This document shows, piece after piece, positions 11,401 through 22,152 of a stretch of DNA of 64,000 nt. The stretch is from Zea mays (lineage: Eukaryota > Streptophyta > Magnoliopsida > Poales > Poaceae). The translations under genes were made by a program, and so were the position numbers. Position 1 is the first letter of the stretch; each line of letters starts with the position of its first letter. The notes below the pieces were generated by a model. The model saw only the letters and a list, made by a program, of their open reading frames with translations. It was not told the origin of the DNA and made no database searches. The stretch covers positions 265,258,622 through 265,322,621 of the forward strand of contig NC_050096.1 in the NCBI RefSeq assembly GCF_902167145.1, written 5' to 3'.

Positions 11401-12369
11401 TTATTGATTGGGAATGACATTCCTATGCTGGAGTCCGTCAAGGCTTCACTGAAAAAGAGTTTTTCTATGAAGGACTTAGGGGAAGCAGCATATATTTTGG
11501 GCATAAGGATCTATAGAGATAGGTCGAAGAGGCTTATAGGATTAAGTCAAGATACGTACATTGACAAGGTTTTGAAACGGTTCAACATGGAACAGTCCAA
11601 GAAAGGTTTCATACCTATGTCACATGGTAAACACCTTAGCCAGATGCAATGTCCTGCGACGGCTAATGAGCGGGAGCGCATGAGTAAGGTACCATACGCC
11701 TCAGCGATTGGATCAATCATGTATGCCATGATAAGTACACGCCCAGATGTTTCATACGCTATAAGTGCTACGAGTAGATACCAGGCTGATCCAGGTGAGG
11801 ATCACTGGACAGCGGTAAAAGGCATTCTTAAGTACTTAAGAAGGACTAAAGATATGTTCCTGGTATATGGGGGTAAGGAGGAGCTCGTTGTAACTGGTTA
11901 CACCGATGCTAGCTTCCAAACTGACCCAGACGAGTTAAAATCGCAATCAGGTTTTGTGTTCACAATAAATGGTGGTGCTGTTAGTTGGAAGAGTTCCAAA
12001 CAGGAGACTGTGACTGATTCTACAACAGAAGCCGAGTACATTGCAGCTTCTGAATCTGCGAAGGAAGGTGTTTGGATAAGGAAGTTCCTCATCGAGCTTG
12101 GTGTGTTTCCTAATGCATCTAGCCCATTGAACCTCTACTGTGACAACAATGGGGCTATTGCGCAAGCTAAGGAGCCAAGGAACCACCAGAAAAACAAACA
12201 CGTACTGCGGAAGTTTCACCTCATACGGGAATTCATTAGGCGGGGTGAGATAGAGATATGCAAAATACATACGGATTTGAATGTTGCTGATCCTTTGACA
12301 AAACCTCTTCCACAACCTAAGCATGAGGCACACGTGAGATCTATGGGTATTAGATATCTTCTAGATTAA
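8404..12369 (+). CDS. gag-pol: Intact gag-pol polyprotein of element B (1321 aa)
   Basis: This single uninterrupted ORF encodes all proteins needed for Copia transposition. Order: Gag with LNGTNYTDWIRNLRIVL near the start; a basic tract, then zinc knuckle CFYCKELGHWKRNC (about residues 254-267); aspartic protease with FDTGS (about 308); GAG-pre-integrase HHCC module (about 440-480); integrase core with Asp in HTDVCGP, Asp in RSDRGGEY and Glu in NGVSERRNRT; reverse transcriptase with QMDVKTAFLNG and the YVDD catalytic box (about 995); RNase H with GYTDASF, TEAEY and the closing DPLTKPLP. All catalytic residues I looked for are present and the length is normal. The ATG fits the known family N-terminus. 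The 3' LTR of this copy is split by C. Confidence 0.96.
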   Translation: MAPSTPTFTLRSILEKDKLNGTNYTDWIRNLRIVLRAEKKEDVLDTPLPEDPGENATAAAKTAYKKAMDTNLEVSCLMLACMEPELQMQFETNHEVHDMIVALKDMFQTQARTERFNVSKAFLECKLAEGAAVGPHVIKMVGYSQRLEKLGFPISQELATDFILASLPPSYGNFITNYHMHGVERGLNELCGMLKIAEGDIKKSAGSSGHVMAVQNKPNFKKKGKSQKKKGKAKDTVSKPNQKPKAGPAADAECFYCKELGHWKRNCKQYLASIKDRGGKGTAATGTLAIHITENFLVDSYINSWVFDTGSVAHICNSMQGMIRTRSVKRGEVDFRVGNNARVAALTVGTMQLHLPSGFILELNNCYLVPSMSQNIMSPSCLMKDGYSFASENNGYVISKNGMFVAFVSIMNGLFILNLDDAPICNISAKRPRPNDLSPTYMWHCRLGHISENRMKKLHSDGLLTSFDFESYETCEACLLGKMTKAPFTGLPERTLDLLELIHTDVCGPMSTTARGGFQYFITFTDDFSRYGYVYLMKHKSESLEKFKEFQNEVENQRGKKIKALRSDRGGEYLSHEFSNHLKSCGIVPQLTPPGTPQRNGVSERRNRTLLDMVRSMMSQSDLPLSFWGYALETAAFTLNRVPSKSVVKTPYEMWTGKTLSLSFLKIWGCEVYVKRLQSDKLTPKSDKCMFVGYPKETLGYYFYHRSDGKVFVARNGVFLEKEFLKREKSKQKVYLEEVQDEPVGQDSTSDANVAEQVETSMARESPPQPRRSARLREARGEVLLLGNGEVLLLDNDEPATYSEAMMDPDSEKWHVAMRSEIDSMGENQVWNLVDPPDGVRPIECKWIYKKKKDMDGNVHIYKARLVAKGFRQVQGVDYDETFSPVAMLKSIRIILAIAAYFDYEIWQMDVKTAFLNGNLDEDVYMIQPEGFVDPINAGKICKLQKSIYGLKQASRSWNIRFDEVIKGLGFHQNEEEACVYKKESGSAVVFLILYVDDILLIGNDIPMLESVKASLKKSFSMKDLGEAAYILGIRIYRDRSKRLIGLSQDTYIDKVLKRFNMEQSKKGFIPMSHGKHLSQMQCPATANERERMSKVPYASAIGSIMYAMISTRPDVSYAISATSRYQADPGEDHWTAVKGILKYLRRTKDMFLVYGGKEELVVTGYTDASFQTDPDELKSQSGFVFTINGGAVSWKSSKQETVTDSTTEAEYIAASESAKEGVWIRKFLIELGVFPNASSPLNLYCDNNGAIAQAKEPRNHQKNKHVLRKFHLIREFIRRGEIEICKIHTDLNVADPLTKPLPQPKHEAHVRSMGIRYLLD

Positions 12370-12377
12370 CTCTAGTG

Positions 12378-12389
12378 CAAGTGGGAGAC
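12378..12389 (+). promoter_or_regulatory. Polypurine tract of element B
   Basis: CAAGTGGGAGAC directly precedes the 3' LTR start at 12390, nine bases after the gag-pol stop. It is short, as is usual for BARE-type elements. Confidence 0.8.
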
Positions 12390-12583
12390 TGTTAGAAATA
12401 TGCCCTAGAGATAATCATAGAGATGAGCATATTTCTTTGTATCCATGATATATATATTGCTTAATTGAATATCCATGGAAGGCACCTTGTATTGATTAGC
12501 AATTATGTGAATTGTTTGTGAGATTCTTTACTTATATGGTTATTCTAAATGATATCCCTAGTCAGAGTCGATGACTAGCACAT
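12390..12583 (+). repeat. 3' LTR of element B, left part
   Basis: The first 194 bp of the B 3' LTR match 5862-6055 with one visible substitution. The sequence is cut after CACAT by element C and continues at 21068. Confidence 0.94.
12579..12583. repeat. TSD CACAT of element C, left copy
   Basis: CACAT is repeated at 21063-21067 right of the TTACA end of C. Removing C and one copy restores AGCACATGTATTAG, as in the B 5' LTR. Confidence 0.95.
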
Positions 12584-15500
12584 TGTCACACCCGGATTTT
12601 AGGGGTCCAAAACCCGGGCGCAAACATAATCACCAGGTGTGCTGGGACCAAGTCTCACACATATGATGAATCATGGCACAGGATCGAATGTCACATCTTT
12701 ACTACATAACAGGAGTTCTATACAAAATAAATAAGTAATTACATTATAAGGAGACAACGGTCCAGCAACCCAAAGTTGACTGGGAGACGACGACCTAGAC
12801 CTCTCACGAAATCGCCATAGCATCCTCCTTGCGCCTCATCCTGCGGTACCTGTTCTTGACCTGTGGGGGGGTGTGAGACAGCAAGAGTGAGCTCACATAC
12901 GTTCATCGCTCAACAAGTTGTGGGGAATAATGTGAATGAACTCGCCAAAGGTGAGAGTTCATGTGAAGTGTAAGGCTTACCAAAGAGGATGGTTAGAGCT
13001 GAGCATTGCTTTTAAAGTTGGTCAAAATTTTATTAGCAATTACTAAGTATAAGTAAATACCAACCCAATTAACTAGTAGAACAAAAGTAACATCATCACC
13101 TGCGATGCAATGCATATGACAAATTGAGTTTAAGTTCCATAATTTAATCATCAGAGAGTCCTGAGCTGCTCATGACCGTGAGCTCGGCTAGTATACCAGT
13201 TTTGCACTCTGCAGAGGTGGTACCCTTTACCCACAAGTCATGTTACCCATCTGCCAAGGGATCGCGACTTCCCATACACCTCTACCGAGGAGGCGAGGTA
13301 GGGTAACACTACGAGGCCTTTACAAAGTTCCACTAGCTTCAGAAAACCCGCTACAGTTTATAGGAAGCTCCAATGCAGGAAACCCTTGCAGGACCGCCAT
13401 CGCAGCAAAATCCTCCCGAGGGCCTCCCTACACTGACCACTCCCCTACTGCCCTTGCCCCTTTCGGGTAAGGTAGTCCTCCACTAGCTTTCCTAATTAGT
13501 CAGCCAAGGGCGTCCCATTAAACCCTTGTGGTGGCACGTGGTTCTCAAGTTAAGCTCTATGTTCCAATTAACATTTTAATGATCTTGTCATGAACATAAA
13601 TAGAATAACAACATAATTGGAACATAGATGTAATGAAATATTAACCCAAAACCATATAAAGCAGTAGCAGAACTACCCAAGTGATTCAGGGGTAAACAAG
13701 GTATTCAGGATGAACAAACTAGGGTGACCTATTGGGTCCCATCAAAATTAACCTATGCAGATCATTATGATTAATCAGAACATGAGTAGGTAAAAGAAGT
13801 GATCAAGGGCACAACTTGCCTGGGACTTGAGATTTCCAGGTACCAGGATGATCTTCAGATGACACGTGTCCTCACCGCTAAACGTAGCAATACAGACAAA
13901 CATGTTGTAGGCAAAATTAACATCACATCAAACATAAGAATAAACCATGTAATAATAATCTACGCGTCGTAACAAGATTGTAGGAACTAGAACCACTAAA
14001 TTCGGAGCTACGATTATTAAGTTATGAATTTCCGAAATCATTTAGTGCGTAGAATAGATTAATCCAAATGAACAATTTTAATTCAAGTTTCATGGATAAA
14101 CAATGCTACTAGTTGATATACAATATTAATACAAAATTATTGCAACTAGAATGACTCAATTTGGAGCTAAAATGAATTAAATATGAATTATACAAGTTTC
14201 TAGCATTTATTTTCTCATTAAAATCATTTCCTAAATTTATTTTCTTGATTTTTCTATCTCCTGGGCTGAGCACCAAAATCCAGGAAGGTCAGGGGCTTTC
14301 TCGAAAGATTTCACTAGACACAGAGAACCCCGAGGGTGGACCGCGGGTTGATTTGCACTTTAGTCAGGGGCTCTTTAGATAAATAACCGCGGCGAAGGGG
14401 TAGGAGCTAACACCAGTCGCCAGATCAAAATCCTAGGGTTAGGATTAGATTCTGACCCACCCGAAACGGTACGCGATCCCGGCCGCAAGATCCTAATCCT
14501 ACGGTCACGATTTTATGAAATGAGATCCAACAAGATCCGCCGGTTAACAGATCAGTGGCCCAGATCGATCCCGCGAAAGGGTACACTCCCGTCTAATCTG
14601 GAGCGTCCACTCCACGATCAACGATTGGCGTCATTCTTCCCCAACCGGATGCCCTGTAGCGGCAGCGCCCCCAAGCTAACGGCGGCGCAGACGCCGGTGA
14701 CTGCGATTCACGCGCCCTGATGCCCGATTCTTAATACCGATAGGTCCCAAACGAAGATTAGGCTACCGCCAAATGTTTTAATGAGTTTCTTACCTGTTAC
14801 AGCAACTGGAAGAGGGCAGCCCGCGTGACCCGACGGCTTCACCACGGATCTGTGGCAATGGATGAAGTTGACGAGCAATCGCGGTGATCCCAGTGGATAA
14901 TCGCCACCGGAGAGGCCACGCATACAACCGCGGGGATCAAGCGAAGCCCCAAGGTCCACATGCCAAGGCCGTAGGGTCGCCCCAGGGTTGAATCGACCGA
15001 AGCGGTCGTTTCTGGCCATGGCGATGGTCTTTCCACGTGCACCGGGGAAGAGGAGCTCCCCCGAAGCTGGCCCTGGGTTTGATTCGGATGGAGGAGCAGG
15101 AAGGGCGGTGATAATCGATTCCTAGCGCAGTTTGCGGAACAGAATCCCCAAGCCACCCGCCGAGGACCCATTGATACCCTCCAGCAAGAACGACGGCGGC
15201 GGCTGGGTTCTTCTTCCGCCCATCCTGTGTGCCTCGTTCTGCGAAGATGCCCGAGACCACAGAGGATCTGCGGATTCTATCTGGGGCTGTGGCCGAGGAG
15301 GAGCCCAGAGGAGAGGGATAAGGGGAGGGAAAACCCACGCCATGGATTTATAGATGGGTGAAGTCCGCTTGGGTCGGGCGGACGAGGCCGATCCTCCCTG
15401 CGCGATGTACGGCATGTTCCGTTGCACGCGAGCAGGAAGAAGCCCCCCCAACGGATTCCACAAATTGCGCCAGGATCGAGCTTCACCGAGCGGCGCGGGT

Positions 15501-16172
15501 CTTAGGGGCATTCTGTTCTGGCGGTCAGCGAAGAGGAAAGAGCTGACCGGTTGGTCCCACCGGTCAGTGGCGAAGGGCTCCCACGCTTCCACTGCGCCGA
15601 GTGAGCCCAAAGCAGCGGCTGAGGCGGAGAGGAGATGAGGCGAGATGGGCCGCGGATGGAGAATTTGGCCCCGCTGGTAGTTGGGCTGAGGGTTAGGAAT
15701 AGGGCCCATGCGCAGTGCTCTTTATATTCATCCTTTTCTTTTCCAATTTCCCCCCCCCTTATTTTCACATGCCAAATTCAAATCTGATTGTGATTTGTTT
15801 TTAAATATCCAAATCATATGCAGCATACAAAGATCACAATATGAATTTATTTATGTTTCACTTTCATATGCTTATATTTAATTATTTTGATCCCTAATGC
15901 AATTTGTTTCCATTATGCTTCACACATATCATTCATTTTAGAAGAATATTATTTTTATTGTATGATCAAGAAGTTAATAATACACTAAAATTGAATATTC
16001 ACTACTTACTTATCTTTAGAATAAAGTAAGAGTTATTCAAATACTTTGAAAAGTTTTTCTGTTACATTTTTATGAAGGGAAAAATACTCTGTTTTAGTTA
16101 GTGGATTGAAGATCATTAATCTTTTAGAAAAAAAAATATTATAGACTCCAACATGGAATTTTGGGTGTTACA
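12584..16172 (-). repeat. 3' LTR of element C (left in the window)
   Basis: This 3589-bp copy is almost identical to 17477-21062. It has an AT-rich half and a GC-rich block (about 14390-15720). A minus-strand TATAAAT lies at 15346-15352 upstream of the GC-rich block. Open frames in the block, the longest on the minus strand at 15122-15709, recur in both LTRs but show no protein family and are taken as non-coding. Confidence 0.92.
15346..15352 (-). promoter_or_regulatory. TATA box in the C LTR
   Basis: TATAAAT reads on the minus strand in CATCTATAAATCCATGG, followed by pyrimidine-rich leader sequence. A second copy is at 20238-20244. The direction agrees with the primer-site orientation of the element. 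Confidence 0.65.
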
Positions 16173-16190
16173 AATTCTACCCCCCTTAAC
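16173..16190 (-). promoter_or_regulatory. Polypurine tract of element C
   Basis: The minus strand reads GTTAAGGGGGGTAGAATT directly before the TGTAACACCC start of the LTR. It is the plus-strand primer site in the orientation of the element. Confidence 0.82.
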
Positions 16191-17461
16191 AGAAATCTCG
16201 TCCCCGAGATTTGTAAGAAAAGGGATACAGAAGAATTGGTTTGTAATTCAGCTTTTAGTCTATAATTGGTTCAAAAATCTAGAGTCTCATTTTTCTTATT
16301 GTCGATAGTGGGTGATTAGAATAGCATATGTATCCAACTATTTATTACGTAGGATATAGGCTGGACAGGTTGAGGTAAGAAAGATTATGGCAAGGAAAAT
16401 ATTTTATCCAATATGTTAAGTCTTGATTCATCTCGAAATTCGCTTTGACTGTTATATTCTTCCTTGTCGATGTTGGTCTTTTTCTTCTCCAGTCTTGATC
16501 TCATTGAGTCGGGGTCAGTGTATGTCATCGGAGTTGGGAAATAAGGTTAAGATAGGTATGGATGAGATAGACTATGGTGTAGGTCAAAGTTTGTTTGAAG
16601 TTAGGTGGGGATAGAAAGATTATGCAATCCATCATGACTCTATTGGTTGGGTTAACTCTTATGCTCATGGTTGAGTTGGTCTAATATGCGAAGTTAGGTT
16701 AATACCTGGTTAGTAGGGTCTAATCTCTTCTATCAGTATTATTAATTTGTTTAAGTAGACCACATTAGATTAGATCGTATTAGATTAGATAGGATCTAGA
16801 TTAGATCGGATATGAGTAGATAGTTTCTAATTCATTTGGATTAGATCATGATCGTTACACTAGTGTGGAATAATTATGCTTACTAGGGCAAGATGAATAC
16901 ATAAGGATAGGGTAGAATCCTTTGAGGTCAGTTAGATCTACTAAGGCGACATAAGATCTTTTCAAGATAAGATGAGTATCTTTTTAAGATAAGATAGATC
17001 TATGAGTGTAGGATAGAATCTTTCAAGATGAGATGGATATTGTTAGGCTGGATACTTTAATGAGGGATAATTTAGTTTATCTAGTTAATTTTATAAGCAT
17101 TTTTTTCTATATGTATATGCAGATGTAATTGCGGACATTACTCCACAACTCATCACACTCAATCAAAGATCCAAATCAGACAAGTATCATAAGAACAAAC
17201 ATTCAAGTTCATAGAGGTAAAAAAAATATTTTTGTTTTTGTTCCTAAGATTAGGTCTCCTATTCCTAAAAGTCACTTTAGGCACAGGATTTCAAAGTGTG
17301 AAATCCACATTTGTCTTTAGAAAAGAAAAGGTAAGAATAATCAGAGTAAGCGGAAATAGATGAGAAAGATTAAGAAAAGTTTAGAAAAGAATCAGAGTAG
17401 CAAAGATAAGTAAGTATTGGTTGTCCAGTTCCATCTAGGTTTCGTCCTACAGTCAACATTC

Positions 17462-17472
17462 CTCTGATACCA
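17462..17472 (-). other. Primer-binding site of element C (initiator tRNA-Met)
   Basis: The minus strand reads TGGTATCAGAG four bases inside the right LTR. It is complementary to initiator tRNA-Met and fixes the element as minus-strand. Confidence 0.88.
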
Positions 17473-17476
17473 CTTC

Positions 17477-20400
17477 TGTCACACCCGGATTTTAGGGGTC
17501 CAAAACCCGGGCGCAAACATAATCACCAGGTGTGCTGGGACCAAGTCTCACACATATGATGAATCATGGCACAGGATCGAATGTCACATCTTTACTACAT
17601 AACAGGAGTTCTATACAAAATAAATAAGTAATTACATTATAAGGAGACAACGGTCCAGCAACCCAAAGTTGACTGGGAGACGACGACCTAGACCTCTCAC
17701 GAAATCGCCATAGCATCCTCCTTGCGCCTCATCCTGCGGTACCTGTTCTTGACCTGTGGGGGGTGTGAGACAGCAAGAGTGAGCTCACATACGTTCATCG
17801 CTCAACAAGTTGTGGGGAATAATGTGAATGAACTCGCCAAAGGTGAGAGTTCATGTGAAGTGTAAGGCTTACCAAAGAGGATGGTTAGAGCTGAGTATTG
17901 CTTTTAAAGTTGGTCAAAATTTTATTAGCAATTACTAAGTATAAGTAAATACCAACCCAATTAACTAGTAGAACAAAAGTAACATCATCACCTGCGATGC
18001 AATGCATATGACAAATTGAGTTTAAGTTCCATAATTTAATCATCAGAGAGTCCTGAGCTGCTCATGACCGTGAGCTCGGCTAGTATACCAGTTTTACACT
18101 CTGCAGAGGTGGTACCCTTTACCCACAAGTCATGTTACCCATCTGCCAAGGGATCGCGACTTCCCATACACCTCTACCGAGGAGGCGAGGCAGGGTAACA
18201 CTACGAGGCCTTTACAAAGTTCCACTAGCTTCAGAAAACCCGCTACAGTTTATAGGAAGCTCCAATGCAGGAAACCCTTGCAGGACCGCCATCGCAGCAA
18301 AATCCTCCCGAGGGCCTCCCTACACTGACCACTCCCCTCCTGCCCTTGCCCCTTTCGGGTAAGGTAGTCCTCCACTAGCTTTCCTAATTAGTCAGCCAAG
18401 GGCGTCCCATTAAACCCTTGTGGTGGCACGTGGTTCTCAAGTTAAGCTCTATGTTCCAATTAACATTTTAATGATCTTGTCATGAACATAAATAGAATAA
18501 CAACATAATTGGAACATAGATGTAATGAAATATTAACCCAAAACCATATAAAGCAGTAGCAGAACTACCCAAGTGATTCAGGGGTAAACAAGGTATTCAG
18601 GATGAACAAACTAGGGTGACCTATTGGGTCCCATCAAAATTAACCTATGCAGATCATTATGATTAATCATAACATGAGTAGGTAAAAGAAGTGATCAAGG
18701 GCACAACTTGCCTGGGACTTGAGATTTCCAGGTACCAGGATGATCTTCAGATGACACGTGTCCTCACCGCTAAACGTAGCAATACAGACAAACATGTTGT
18801 AGGCAAAATTAACATCACATCAAACATAAGAATAAACCATGTAATAATAATCTACGCGTCGTAACAAGATTGTAGGAACTAGAACCACTAAATTCGGAGC
18901 TACGATTATTAAGTTATGAATTTCCGAAATCATTTAGTGCGTAGAATAGATTAATCCAAATGAACAATTTTAATTCAAGTTTCATGGATAAACAATGCTA
19001 CTAGTTGATATACAATATTAATACAAAATTATTGCAACTAGAATGACTCAATTTGGAGCTAAAATGAATTAAATATGAATTATACAAGTTTCTAGCATTT
19101 ATTTTCTCATTAAAATCATTTCCTAAATTTATTTTCTTGATTTTTCTATCTCCTGGGCTGAGCACCAAAATCCAGGAAGGTCAGGGGCTTTCTCGAAAGA
19201 TTTCACCAGACACAGAGAACCCCGAGGGTGGACCGCGGGTTGATTTGCACTTTAGTCAGGGGCTCTTTAGATAAATAACCGCGGCGAAGGGGTAGGAGCT
19301 AACACCAGCCGCCAGATCAAAATCCTAGGGTTAGGATTAGATTCTGACCCACCCGAAACGGTACGCGATCCCGGCCGCAAGATCCTAATCCTACGGTCAC
19401 GATTTTATGAAATGAGATCCAACAAGATCCGCCGGTTAACAGATTAGTGGCCCAGATCGATCCCGCGAAAGGGTACACTCCCGTCTAATCTGGAGCGTCC
19501 ACTCCACGATCAACGATTGGCGTCATTCTTCCCCAACCGGATGCCCTGTAGCGGCAGCGCCCCCAAGCTAACGGCGGCGCAGACGCCGGTGACTGCGATT
19601 CACGCGCCCTGATGCCCGATTCTTAATACCGATAGGTCCCAAACGAAGATTAGGCTACCGCCAAATGTTTTAATGAGTTTCTTACCTGTTACAGCAACTG
19701 GAAGAGGGCAGCCCGCGTGACCCGACGGCTTCACCACGGATCTGTGGCAATGGATGAAGTTGACGAGCAATCGCGGTGATCCCAGTGGATAATCGCCACC
19801 GGAGAGGACACGCATACAACCGCGGGGATCAAGCGAAGCCCCAAGGTCCACATGCCAAGGCCGTAGGGTCGCCCCAGGGTTGAATCGACCGAAGCGGTCG
19901 TTTCTGGCCATGGCGATGGTCTTTCCACGTGCACCGGGGAAGAGGAGCTCCCCCGAAGCTGGCCCTGGGTTTGATTCGGATGGAGGAGCAGGAAGGGCGG
20001 TGATAATCGATTCCTAGCGCAGTTTGCGGAACAGAATCCCCAAGCCACCCGCCGAGGACCCATTGATACCCTCCAGCAAGAACGACGGCGGCGGCTGGGT
20101 TCTTCTTCCGCCCATCCTGTGTGCCTCGTTCTGCGAAGATGCCCGAGACCACAGAGGATCTGCGGATTCTATCTGGGGCTGTGGCCGAGGAGGAGCCCAG
20201 AGGAGAGGGATAAGGGGAGGGAAAACCCACGCCATGGATTTATAGATGGGTGAAGTCCACTTGGGTCGGGCGGACGAGGCCGATCCTCCCTGCGCGATGT
20301 ACGGCATGTTCCGTTGCACGCGAGCAGGAAGAAGCCCCCCCCAACGGATTCCACAAATTGCGCCAGGATCGAGCTTCACCGAGCGGCGCGGGTCTTAGGG

Positions 20401-21062
20401 GCATTCTGTTCTGGCGGTCAGCGAAGAGGAAAGAGCTGACCGGTTGGTCCCACCGGTCAGTGGCGAAGGGCTCCCACGCTTCCACTGCGCCGAGTGAGCC
20501 CAAAGCAGCGGCTGAGGCGGAGAGGAGATGAGGCGAGATGGGCCGCGGATGGAGAATTTGGCCCCGCTGGTAGTTGGGCTGAGGGTTAGGAATAGGGCCC
20601 ATGCGCAGTGCTCTTTATATTCATCCTTTTCTTTTCCAATTTCCCCCCCTTATTTTCACATGCCAAATTCAAATCTGATTGTGATTTGTTTTTAAATATC
20701 CAAATCATATGCAGCATACAAAGATCACAATATGAATTTATTTATGTTTCACTTTCATATGCTTATATTTAATTATTTTGATCCCTAATGCAATTTGTTT
20801 CCATTATGCTTCACACATATCATTCATTTTAGAAGAATATTATTTTTATTGTATGATCAAGAAGTTAATAATACACTAAAATTGAATATTCACTACTTAC
20901 TTATCTTTAGAATAAAGTAAGAGTTATTCAAATACTTTGAAAAGTTTTTCTGTTACATTTTTATGAAGGGAAAAATACTCTGTTTTAGTTAGTGGATTGA
21001 AGATCATTAATCTTTTAGAAAAAAAATATTATAGACTCCAACATGGAATTTTGGGTGTTACA
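17477..21062 (-). repeat. 5' LTR of element C (right in the window)
   Basis: This 3586-bp copy is the partner of 12584-16172. Length differences come from homopolymer runs of C and A. Substitutions are about ten by eye. It ends TGTTACA next to TSD CACAT. Confidence 0.93.
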
Positions 21063-21067
21063 CACAT

Positions 21068-22147
21068 GTATTAGTTGATGACTACATTTCACAAGTCATG
21101 AACATGGAGATGTTAAACTAATAATGTGGGCGCATGTATGACATGAGGCTGGACCGACCCAACGTGAGATATTGTAATATAGTTCTCTTCTTGCAACATG
21201 AATACTGTATCCTTAGACCTGAGATTGTCGCATGTTCTCAAGATGTGAATTGACTTACTTAGGGACTATCAAACGCTATCCCGTAACTGGGTAGTTATAA
21301 AGGTAGTTTTGGGTTTGTCAGGAAGCATGCTGTGAGGCATGGTCAGTCAAGATGGAATTTGTCCCTCTCTTTGTGAGAGAGATATCTCTGGGCCCCTCGA
21401 GTGATTGGATCAAGAAATGCATGGTCGTGCTAGGGTTAAGAGTTAACCATTGAAAGGATTCCAATTCACAGTATCGAGAAAGAGAGGTCAGCTTAGAGCC
21501 AGACCAAATATCGTGAGACAAAGGGAACAGCATGTACGTAATGTCGCAATGGTTCGTCTGATATGATCTTTACGTACACATAGGAGTTGACATGTCTTGC
21601 TAGAGGCCGCTGTCAATTATTGGGCCAAGTAAGAGTACTCGGGCTATGTCTATTTGTACGTGAACCTATAGGGTCACACACTTAAGGGGAAGGAAGCCTA
21701 ATTCGGATTAGATCCGAAATTAGACTGGGCTTTAGGGTTAATGATGGGCCTCGGCATCAGAAGCCCACCATAACGCCTATATAATGAGGGGCGGGGGCGC
21801 GGTTAAGAAATAACCTAATTCGCCACCTGCGAACTAACAGCCGCCGCCCACCTCTCGCCCTCGCCAAGCCGCCGTCGCGAACCTAGCAGTTCGGTACGCG
21901 ACGCTTCCTCCCTGTACGTGTGGATACCTCGGAGGTGCTGCATCTGGAGCACTTGGACGAACCGTGCGAGGACGTGAAGGACGCCGGCGACTGCACGGCA
22001 CTGCTCGACGCGTTCGTCTACATCGAGACGTCTTCCGCTACTCTGCGCGTCTAGTGGTAATTCCATGACCTATAACCGCAGTAGTTCTTGGTATTATGGG
22101 GTTGAAAATTTTGTTTTGCGCTAGTGTAGCCTCCCCGTAATCCTACA
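21068..22147 (+). repeat. 3' LTR of element B, right part
   Basis: These 1080 bp match 6056-7135 with about ten substitutions and end in CCTACA followed by TSD AAATG. With 12390-12583 they make a full LTR of 1274 bp, equal to the 5' copy. Confidence 0.94.
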
Positions 22148-22152
22148 AAATG

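Larger units (their letters stand above)
16173..17476 (-). other. Non-coding interior of element C
   Basis: These 1304 bp between the two LTRs hold no ORF with retroelement motifs. The region is AT-rich, with runs of GATTAGATTAGAT and GATAAGAT-type simple repeats (about 16740-17050). In a full element gag and pol would lie here; their absence defines a LARD-like or deletion-derivative element. Confidence 0.85.
12584..21062 (-). mobile_element. Element C: non-autonomous long-LTR retrotransposon (Tekay/Prem1-like, reverse orientation)
   Basis: The 8.48-kb element has near-identical LTRs of 3589 and 3586 bp around an interior of only 1304 bp. Orientation is set by a Met-type primer site read on the minus strand next to the right LTR and a polypurine tract next to the left LTR. 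The LTR ends (TGTAACACCC...GGGTGTGACA on the minus strand) resemble grass Del/Tekay chromoviruses, which also have LTRs over 3 kb; that link is inference. No gag or pol is present, so movement would need proteins in trans. About ten substitutions between LTRs (0.3%) by eye mean a very recent insertion. Confidence 0.88.
5862..22147 (+). mobile_element. Element B: BARE/Angela-type Copia retrotransposon, interrupted by C in its 3' LTR
   Basis: B is complete from TGTTAGAAATATGCCC to CCTACA with TSD AAATG. It has LTRs of 1274 bp (5' copy 5862-7135; 3' copy split as 12390-12583 and 21068-22147, same total length), a primer site, a 1.25-kb leader and one intact gag-pol ORF. LTR start, Gag N-terminus and single-ORF layout match the BARE-1/RIRE1/Angela lineage of grasses. 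About 11 LTR differences are visible by eye (0.9%). Without C, B would be about 7.8 kb. Confidence 0.93.

Noticed and set aside
15122..15709. Long minus-strand ORFs in the GC-rich part of the C LTR (repeated near 20014-20602), possibly a captured gene
   Set aside because: They lie wholly inside an LTR, overlap in several frames, show no domain, and the frames differ between the two LTR copies because of a single-base C-run change.
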